Part shown: positions 43,095 through 48,764 of the stretch, in pieces
How positions within the stretch are numbered: the first letter of the stretch is position 1
How the letters are laid out: each line of letters starts with the position of its first letter
DNA from: Planctomycetota bacterium
Lineage (GTDB): Bacteria; Planctomycetota; Planctomycetia; Gemmatales; Gemmataceae
Assembly: GCA_029777335.1 (NCBI GenBank)
Contig: JAKOSN010000012.1
Coordinates: 1-48,764 of the forward strand
Length of the DNA: 48,764 nucleotides
Direction: 5' to 3'
Made by a program: the position numbers and the translations under genes
The notes under the pieces: model-generated
Told to the model about the DNA's origin: nothing
What the model saw: the letters and a program-made list of their open reading frames with translations, nothing else
The model's database searches: none

Positions 43095-43649
43095 ATGCGC
43101 ATGCACCGCATGCTGTCTGTCGCTGTCGTCGTTCTCGCCGTGGGCACCGCTCTGGCTGCCGATCTCAAATCTGGGCCGCAACCGAACCAGCAGGTGCCGG
43201 GACCGTTCCATCCGCTCAACATCAACGGATCCAACGCTGGCGAGAAGTTCTGCCTGTACTGCGCCAACGGCACCAATCCGGTCGCCATGGTCTTTGCCCG
43301 CAGCAACAGCCCCGAGTTGACCAAGCTGATCAAGGAAATCGACGCTGCCACGGCGAAGAATCAGAGCGCCAAGATGGGCAGCTTCGTGGTCTTTCTCAGC
43401 AAGGACACCGAGGGGACCGAGAAGGAACTGAAGGAACTGGTCAAGAGCCAGAACATTCAGAAGACGATCCTGGCGATCGACAACCCGGCGGGCCCCAAGG
43501 ATTACAACGTCTCCAAGAACGCGGATATCACTGTGGTTCTCTACACCGACCACACCGTGAAGGCCAACTATGCCTTTGAGAAGGGCAAGCTGACCGAGAA
43601 GGATATCACCACCATTCTCAAGGATCTGCCGAAGATTCTGAAGAACTGA
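43095..43649 (+). CDS. Secreted thioredoxin-like-fold protein
   Basis: A 184-residue protein with a signal peptide (about 1-22, ending 'TALAADL'). The mature part has a C-x-x-C motif in 'GEKFCLYCANGTNP', followed by alternating strands and helices with a thioredoxin/peroxiredoxin-like pattern ('VAMVFARSNSPELTKL', 'GSFVVFLSKD', 'ITVVLYTDHTVKANYAF'). It has no lipobox. The CxxC could support thiol redox chemistry or metal binding in the periplasm; neither is shown. An AAGGAG site lies 9 bases before the ATG. It is a single-gene transcript: a strong promoter is upstream and a clear intrinsic terminator downstream, which suggests high expression. Confidence 0.78.
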   Translation: MRMHRMLSVAVVVLAVGTALAADLKSGPQPNQQVPGPFHPLNINGSNAGEKFCLYCANGTNPVAMVFARSNSPELTKLIKEIDAATAKNQSAKMGSFVVFLSKDTEGTEKELKELVKSQNIQKTILAIDNPAGPKDYNVSKNADITVVLYTDHTVKANYAFEKGKLTEKDITTILKDLPKILKN

Positions 43650-43678
43650 GTGGTTGTCGTCCGCGCTGGTTCTGCGCT

Positions 43679-43724
43679 ACTCCCCTGGCCGAGCGTTTAA
43701 TCTCGTCCAGGGGAGTGCTGTTTT
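43679..43724 (+). terminator. Rho-independent terminator
   Basis: A perfect 10-bp stem ACTCCCCTGG/CCAGGGGAGT (43679-43688 with 43707-43716) has an 18-nt loop and is followed by GCTGTTTT. It ends the transcript of the secreted thioredoxin-like gene. Confidence 0.8.
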
Positions 43725-43886
43725 GCCACCTTCTGCCCCTCGCCAAAAAACTCCAGAAAAGCGAGAACAACGCTACTCGACTGCGGTCAGGAAGAGTAGA
43801 CTGCGCACGGTCATGCAGTCCGACCGGTTGCGCGGTACTCTGCATGCCAATGACACCCCGCACCTCCTGGTTTCATGGATCGAGCA

Positions 43887-46800
43887 ATGAAAAGGTTCAC
43901 CACGCTGTCGCTGTTCGCGGGACTGTTGCTCCTGCCTGGTTTGTGGTTGCCCGCCCTGGGAGAACCCCCGGCGAAGGCGGAAAAGGGACCGGCCACGTCC
44001 GTGGAGGGAACTCTCCCCGCCGACTGGGTCGAGCAGATGACGTGGCGCTGTATTGGCCCCGCCAACATGGGAGGGCGAATCACGGCGATCAGCGTCAGCC
44101 CCACCGATCCCTCGATCTTCTGGGCCGCGACCGCCTCGGGAGGATTGATCAAGACCACCAACAACGGCGTAACCTTCGTCCATCAGTTCGATCGCGAAGC
44201 CACGGTGTCCATTGGCGATGTCTGTGTGGCCCCTTCCAATCCAGACATCGTCTGGGTGGGCACCGGCGAAAACAACCCGCGCAACTCGGTGTCCTACGGC
44301 GATGGCGTGTACCGGTCGACCGATGGCGGGAAATCCTGGCAGAACATGGGGCTCAAGAAGACTTTTCAGATCGGCAAGATCATCGTTCATCCGCGCAATC
44401 CCGAGGTGGTTTATGTTGGGGCGCTGGGGCGCCTGTATGGTCCCAACGAGGAGCGTGGGCTGTACAAGACGACCGATGGCGGAAAGACGTGGAACAGGAT
44501 CCTCTTTATCGATCAAAACACCGGGGTGATTGACATGCGCATGCATCCCACCGACCCAGATACCTTGCTGGTGGCGATGTGGGAACGGCGTCGCGATGGC
44601 TTCGATTCCTTCGTGGGCGATAAGCCCGCCGAGGGCTATGACGGTTACGATCCCATCAAGAAATGGGGTCCGGGTGCAGGGATCTATCGCACCACTGATG
44701 GCGGAAAGACGTTCAAGAAAATGACCAAGGGACTCCCCTCGTGTCAGATGGGGCGCATCGGCCTTGATTGGTGTTTGAAGAAACCGAATGTCGTGTTTGC
44801 CATCCTCGATTGCGAAAAGATCGGCATGGGCAATCCGCCGAAGGATGTTATCACCGGCACGCCCTACATGGGTGTGACCGGGGAGGAGGCAGAGAACGGC
44901 GCGAAGTTGACCTCCATCACCACGGGAGCGCCTGCGGATCGAGCGGGGTTAAAGGTGAACGATATCATTCAGAGTCTGGATGGGATGGCGGTCAAGTCCT
45001 ATCGCGAATTTGTACGTCTGCTCCAGACCAAAAAACCAGGGGCGGCCCTCAAACTGAAGGTGTTGCGTGAGAAGGCGACTCTGGACATCGAGGTGACCCT
45101 GGCAGGGCGTCCGTCGGGCACGGTGGGGGGCGCAGGCGGACCCACCAGAACGCGCCCCAATCACGCCTACTACGCCGGCCAGCGCGAGAATGTGCAGGAT
45201 CAGCAAGGACCAAACAGCCACGAGTATGGCGGCGTCTATCGCTCCGACGATGGCGGAGAATCGTGGAAACGTGTTAATTCCCTCAATCCGCGTCCGATGT
45301 ATTTCAGCCAGGTGCGCGTCGATCCCACGGATGACCGCCATGTCTTTGTCACCGGGGTGCTCCTCTATCGCTCCGCCGATGGCGGCAAGACCTTCAAACC
45401 CGATGGCGGGCGCGGGGTCCATGCCGACCATCACGCATTGTGGATCGATCCCCGCGATGGCCGGCACATGCTTCTGGGGACCGATGGCGGGCTCTATGCC
45501 ACCTACGACCGCATGGACACGTGGGATCATCTCAATCACATGGCGCTGGGGCAGTTTTACCATGTCGCTCTCTGTTCGCGGAAACCCTATTACGCGTATG
45601 GCGGCTTGCAGGATAATGGCAGCTGGGGCGGGCCGAGCGTGGGTTTGAAGGGTGGCGTGGGCCCAATCAATGAGGACTGGGTTTCGGTGGCCAGTGGCGA
45701 TGGTTTTGTCTGTCGCGTGGATCCGAACGACCCCGACCTGGTCTACGCGGAGAGCCAGAATGGCAACATGTTGCGGCGCAACTTGCGGACGGGGGAATCG
45801 CGCTCGATCAAACCCCAGCCGCCGCGCGGCCAGCCGCCATATCGCTTCAACTGGAACACGCCTTTTATCCTGTCCAGTCACAATTCGCGCATTCTCTACA
45901 GTGCGGGCAATTATGTTTTCCGGTCGCTGGATCGGGGGAACGATCCCCGCATCATCTCTCCGGAAATTACGATGACCAAACGCGGGACAGCGACGGCGCT
46001 GGCCGAATCGCCTCGCAATCCCGAGGTCCTCTGGGTGGGCACCGACGATGGCGCCCTCTGGGTGACGCGCAACGGTGGCAAGGACTGGACCAATGTTAGC
46101 GCCCGGGTGGGTCTGCCTGGCCTGCGCTGGGTGGCGACGATCGAACCCTCGCGCTTTGTCGAGGGGCGTGCCTACGTTGCCTTCGATGGCCATCGCTCCG
46201 ATGACGATGAACCGCACCTTTATGTTACCGAGGATTTTGGCCAGACCTGGAAGTCGCTGCGGAACAATCTCCCTACGGGATCGACGCGCTGTCTGCGCGA
46301 GGATGTGCAGAATGCCAACTTGCTCTACCTGGGCACCGAGTTCAGCCTCTTCGCCTCCACCAACCGGGGGCAGGCCTGGACGAAATTAAACAACAATCTG
46401 CCCACCGTGGCGGTGCACGAAATTGCCATTCACCCGACCGCGGGAGAGATCGTCGCCGCCACGCACGGCCGCAGCCTGTGGATCCTCGACGTGACAGCCC
46501 TGCGTCAGATGACCAGGGAGGCACTGAACGCCAGGGTACAGTTTTACAAGCCGAACACAGTGGTGCGCTGGCAGGCGCAGCCGGGGCACGGCCGAACCAA
46601 TCGGCGTTTTGTGGGCGAGAATCCGCCTCCTGGAGCACAGCTTTATTATTCTCTGAACCAGAAAGCGGAGAAGGTATCTTTGAAGATCGTTAATATCGAA
46701 GGAAAGACCCTCGTTGAACTCCCCGGTGGGAAGGAGGCGGGGCTGCACCGGGTGACCTGGAATCTGACACAGGGGCCTCCGCGTGAACGTCCGACGGGGC

Positions 46801-46970
46801 GTCCCTCGGGGGGGCGTCCGGGCCAGATACGTGCCTCCGCGGCTCCTGGAACTTATCGCGTGGTGCTGACCGTCGATGGTCAGGAATTCGCCCAGACTCT
46901 GACGATCGAGCCGGATCCCCATGCACCCACGCGACCACTCGCCGAGGAGGAACCGAAGATCGACGACTGA
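43887..46970 (+). CDS. Secreted BNR/VPS10-type propeller protein with inserted PDZ domain
   Basis: A 1027-residue exported protein. After a signal peptide (1-27) come many BNR/sortilin-type repeats with Asp-box motifs ('STDGGKSW', 'TTDGGKTW', 'TTDGGKTF', 'SDDGGESW', 'SADGGKTF', 'TRNGGKDW'). Two large propellers are likely. Between them, at about residues 325-415, lies a PDZ-like domain ('YMGVTGEEAENGAKLTSI', 'GAPADRAGLKVNDIIQSLDG') followed by a Gly-rich linker. The last 150 residues carry a beta-sandwich ('LVELPGGKEAGLHRVTWNL'). Such proteins are common in planctomycetes and often called glycosyl hydrolases, but no glycosidase residues are recognisable, so the role is unknown. ATG at 43887 gives the better signal peptide; 43875 is an in-frame alternative. 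Confidence 0.87.
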   Translation: MKRFTTLSLFAGLLLLPGLWLPALGEPPAKAEKGPATSVEGTLPADWVEQMTWRCIGPANMGGRITAISVSPTDPSIFWAATASGGLIKTTNNGVTFVHQFDREATVSIGDVCVAPSNPDIVWVGTGENNPRNSVSYGDGVYRSTDGGKSWQNMGLKKTFQIGKIIVHPRNPEVVYVGALGRLYGPNEERGLYKTTDGGKTWNRILFIDQNTGVIDMRMHPTDPDTLLVAMWERRRDGFDSFVGDKPAEGYDGYDPIKKWGPGAGIYRTTDGGKTFKKMTKGLPSCQMGRIGLDWCLKKPNVVFAILDCEKIGMGNPPKDVITGTPYMGVTGEEAENGAKLTSITTGAPADRAGLKVNDIIQSLDGMAVKSYREFVRLLQTKKPGAALKLKVLREKATLDIEVTLAGRPSGTVGGAGGPTRTRPNHAYYAGQRENVQDQQGPNSHEYGGVYRSDDGGESWKRVNSLNPRPMYFSQVRVDPTDDRHVFVTGVLLYRSADGGKTFKPDGGRGVHADHHALWIDPRDGRHMLLGTDGGLYATYDRMDTWDHLNHMALGQFYHVALCSRKPYYAYGGLQDNGSWGGPSVGLKGGVGPINEDWVSVASGDGFVCRVDPNDPDLVYAESQNGNMLRRNLRTGESRSIKPQPPRGQPPYRFNWNTPFILSSHNSRILYSAGNYVFRSLDRGNDPRIISPEITMTKRGTATALAESPRNPEVLWVGTDDGALWVTRNGGKDWTNVSARVGLPGLRWVATIEPSRFVEGRAYVAFDGHRSDDDEPHLYVTEDFGQTWKSLRNNLPTGSTRCLREDVQNANLLYLGTEFSLFASTNRGQAWTKLNNNLPTVAVHEIAIHPTAGEIVAATHGRSLWILDVTALRQMTREALNARVQFYKPNTVVRWQAQPGHGRTNRRFVGENPPPGAQLYYSLNQKAEKVSLKIVNIEGKTLVELPGGKEAGLHRVTWNLTQGPPRERPTGRPSGGRPGQIRASAAPGTYRVVLTVDGQEFAQTLTIEPDPHAPTRPLAEEEPKIDD

Positions 46971-47031
46971 GACGGGCTCTTCTGGAAACGCAAGGCGCGA
47001 ACCGCGGTCGCTGCTCGGGTGTCAGTAAGTT

Positions 47032-47103
47032 GACGCTGGAGCTGGACGGCGAGGCGACCGGCTGCAACCCGGTTTCAAGTGGGTTCGACTCCCACCAGCG
47101 TCT
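47032..47103 (+). tRNA. tRNA-Cys (anticodon GCA)
   Basis: A 72-nt cloverleaf. The acceptor stem is a perfect 7 bp (GACGCTG with CAGCGTC). A short 3-bp D stem has a 9-nt loop containing GG, as in E. coli tRNA-Cys. The anticodon stem is ACCGG/CCGGT with loop CTGCAAC, giving GCA. The variable loop has 5 nt, and the T stem is GTGGG/CCCAC with loop TTCGACT. The discriminator base is T, the known identity element for cysteine. CCA is not encoded. A hairpin follows 27 bases later. Confidence 0.95.
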
Positions 47104-47129
47104 CTGGAATCGAGGGTTCGCCCACGCAT

Positions 47130-47170
47130 CGCCGCATCTCAGCCCAGTCCCGAAGGGTTGAGGTGCGGCG
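47130..47170 (+). terminator. Hairpin terminator after tRNA-Cys
   Basis: A 16-bp stem with two G-T pairs (47130-47145 with 47155-47170) closes a 9-nt loop. No real T-run follows on either strand. It separates tRNA-Cys from the convergent hypothetical gene and is strong enough to pause transcription. Confidence 0.55.
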
Positions 47171-47191
47171 TTGACCCCTGAACACTACCTC

Positions 47192-47641
47192 TTAGTTGAC
47201 GCCGGTTTTCTCACCCCAGAAGCGAACGCCAAACCCTTCCAGGTCCACATCCTCAACCTTCTCGGGTTCGTCGGGGCCGCCGCGTTCGACGGTCACGCGC
47301 AGGAAACCCCAGAGTGTGGCCGGCTCGCCCAGGTGATCGTAGCCGTGCAGATCGCTGTCTCCCTCGAACAACCAGCGCCACGAACGCCGTTCTCCGCTGC
47401 CGGCTGCCTCTTCCTGCCAGCCTTTGAGCACCCGCACAATCGCCTGTTGCGCGGCGCGCCAGGTCCGCGGATCTTCGAGGTGAATCCGCCATTCGTCGGC
47501 GTCCTGCTCCTGGGCGAGGCGTGAGTGGGTGCGGACCATCTCGAACAAGCGGTGTTCCAGCGCCGACGCCCGCCAGGGGCTCCACAGCGAAACGGTGATC
47601 CGAGGCGTCTCCAACGTCAGGCCGCAAAAGTCAATGCGCAT
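47192..47641 (-). CDS. Hypothetical protein
   Basis: A 149-residue protein that I do not recognise. It begins 'MRIDFCGLTLETPRITVSLW' and is rich in Trp (8) and acidic residues. It has no signal peptide, membrane segment or Cys cluster. The composition suggests a soluble alpha/beta protein, ending 'GFGVRFWGEKTGVN'. AGAGAGG lies close before the ATG. The reading frame has the codon bias of its neighbours, and it ends just past the tRNA hairpin, both in favour of a real gene. Confidence 0.6.
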   Translation of the reverse strand: MRIDFCGLTLETPRITVSLWSPWRASALEHRLFEMVRTHSRLAQEQDADEWRIHLEDPRTWRAAQQAIVRVLKGWQEEAAGSGERRSWRWLFEGDSDLHGYDHLGEPATLWGFLRVTVERGGPDEPEKVEDVDLEGFGVRFWGEKTGVN

Positions 47642-47820
47642 GGGCCTCTCTTGGTTTGTTCGCGGGATGTCAGGTCCCCTGTTCTCTCATCGTAACCACT
47701 GTGCTCGACCAGAGGAAGAGCGCCCCAGGGCGTGGTGTGTGGGGTGAGTTTTTCGTTGCTCCGGCGGCAAACCTGCCATACATTCCTCTCTACTACCTTG
47801 TCGCTACCCGGGGAGCACGA

Positions 47821-48764
47821 ATGAACGCCGTCCGCTTCAAGCTGTCTGTCATGATGTTTCTCCAGTTCTTTATCTGGGGCGCCTGGTTTGAACTTGGGTT
47901 TGACTATATCCCCAAGCTGGGCTTCGAGGAATGGCAGCTGACCTTGATCTTCGGCGCGTTCAACGTGGGGGCGTTGCTGGCCCTGTTCTTTAGCACCCAG
48001 TTTGCCGACCGCAAGTTTGCCGCCGAGCGTTTCCTGGCCTTCAGTCAGCTGGTCGGGGGGCTGGCGATTCTCGGGCTGTTCTTTATTCGGGGAGACAAGG
48101 AGCATCCGGCACCGTTCTGGCCCTTTTTCAGCTTGATGATGCTGCACTCCCTCTTTTACGTACCCACCATCTCGATCACCAACTCGATTGCGTTTGCCAA
48201 TCTCAAGGATCCCCAGCACGAATTCGGGCCGATCCGGGTGTGGGGAACCATCGGGTGGATTGCCGCCTCCTGGCCGTTCATCTTCATCCTGGTGGACTGG
48301 TCGAAGGTGCCCGCCTATGGCTCGGTGGGGTTTGTGGAATGGCTCGGCACCGCCCTGGGAACACCGTTGAAAGGGGCCGAGGCGCTCAATGGGCAGCGGT
48401 ACATCTTCATGGTGGCGGGGATCGCCTCCTTGGTGCTGGCGGTGTTCAGTCTGGCCTTGCCGCACACCCCCCCGCGTCCCGCCTCCGGAACCGAATCGCT
48501 GGCCTGGCTCAAGGCAGCCCGCTTGCTGCGGCATCCCTTTGTGCTTGTCCTCTTCATCGTTACCTTTATCGATGCGGCGGTCCATCAAAGCTACTTCTTC
48601 TGGACGGCATCCTTCCTGAGCGCCGAGGTCCGCATCCCCGAGAACTGGGTTTTGCCGGTCATGAAGATTAGTCAGCTCGCCGAGATTCTCACGATGCTGG
48701 TGCTCGGCTATGTCTTGAAGAATCTCGGCTGGCGCACCACCATGGTGATCGGGGTGCTCGGCCA
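47821..48764 (+). CDS. NupG-like nucleoside/H+ symporter of the MFS (partial, 3' end missing)
   Basis: The first 314 residues of a major-facilitator permease; the frame is still open at the window edge. It has about eight membrane segments so far. The start 'VMMFLQFFIWGAWFELGF' and the later 'FGPIRVWGTIGWIAASW' match the nucleoside:H+ symporter family of E. coli NupG and XapB, as does 'LPHTPP' in the central loop. It would import nucleosides; related planctomycete proteins may take other substrates. GGGGAG lies six bases before the ATG. It is divergent from the hypothetical gene. Confidence 0.88.
   Translation, partial: MNAVRFKLSVMMFLQFFIWGAWFELGFDYIPKLGFEEWQLTLIFGAFNVGALLALFFSTQFADRKFAAERFLAFSQLVGGLAILGLFFIRGDKEHPAPFWPFFSLMMLHSLFYVPTISITNSIAFANLKDPQHEFGPIRVWGTIGWIAASWPFIFILVDWSKVPAYGSVGFVEWLGTALGTPLKGAEALNGQRYIFMVAGIASLVLAVFSLALPHTPPRPASGTESLAWLKAARLLRHPFVLVLFIVTFIDAAVHQSYFFWTASFLSAEVRIPENWVLPVMKISQLAEILTMLVLGYVLKNLGWRTTMVIGVLG

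Noticed and set aside
44949..46217. 422-residue open frame on the minus strand
   Set aside because: It is an antisense shadow of the BNR/PDZ gene with no family resemblance.
47032..47103. Selenocysteine tRNA
   Set aside because: An 8-bp acceptor could be drawn, but the anticodon is GCA, the variable arm has only 5 nt and a standard 7-bp acceptor fits, so it is tRNA-Cys.

Overview
The window reads as chromosomal DNA of a planctomycete, most likely a Gemmata-like lineage. The signs are a 16S rRNA gene whose 3' end is followed at once by an intrinsic terminator and by no spacer tRNA or 23S gene, high G+C, Kdo/LPS genes, ExbD proteins with GYF_2-like front ends, large secreted WD40 and BNR-propeller proteins, and many GTG starts. 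The placement rests on gene content and sequence feel, not on a phylogeny. No transposase, integrase, prophage or CRISPR array was seen.

Layout. 1-5.6 kb: 16S 3' end with terminator, a Trm112-like gene, then a lipopolysaccharide block (kdsD, kdsC, and a 1077-residue membrane-anchored LptC/LptA-like protein). 5.6-11.2 kb, minus strand: an exported beta-lactamase-fold hydrolase, larB, a Gfo/Idh/MocA oxidoreductase, ispH and a diacylglycerol-kinase-family lipid kinase. 11.3-18.5 kb: truB, hisB, a Ser/Thr protein kinase that overlaps tail-to-tail a full-length pyruvate carboxylase, and a metallophosphoesterase. 18.5-20.4 kb: a Gly/Pro-rich zinc-ribbon membrane protein and a secreted alpha/beta esterase.

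20.9-25.1 kb: a lysine 2,3-aminomutase-like radical SAM enzyme, two overlapping D-Ala-D-Ala-ligase-like ATP-grasp enzymes and a Cys-cluster protein. This may be a pathway that makes and ligates a beta-amino acid. 25.5-29.4 kb: glgB, an ArsB/NhaD-type permease and pepE. 29.6-34.2 kb: an RND permease overlapping its lipoprotein adaptor. 34.2-36.4 kb, minus strand: an ExbB-ExbD-ExbD energiser operon.

36.6-40.0 kb: a 14-blade WD40 protein translationally coupled to an SGNH hydrolase carrying a prepilin-type N-terminus. 40.1-42.9 kb: a compact signalling operon of a CheY-like receiver, a HisKA-like/REC/class III adenylate cyclase, and a metallo-beta-lactamase-fold protein resembling class II cAMP phosphodiesterases. 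The last two overlap by GTGA, so predicted cAMP synthesis and breakdown are translationally coupled. 43-48.8 kb: a secreted thioredoxin-like protein with a clear sigma-70-type promoter, a BNR/VPS10-type secreted protein with an inserted PDZ domain, tRNA-Cys(GCA), a small hypothetical gene and the start of a NupG-like permease cut by the window edge.

The strongest candidates for undescribed biology are the cyclase/phosphodiesterase operon, the KamA/double ATP-grasp operon and the pilin-anchored SGNH hydrolase. Their functions are inferred from motifs and context only.
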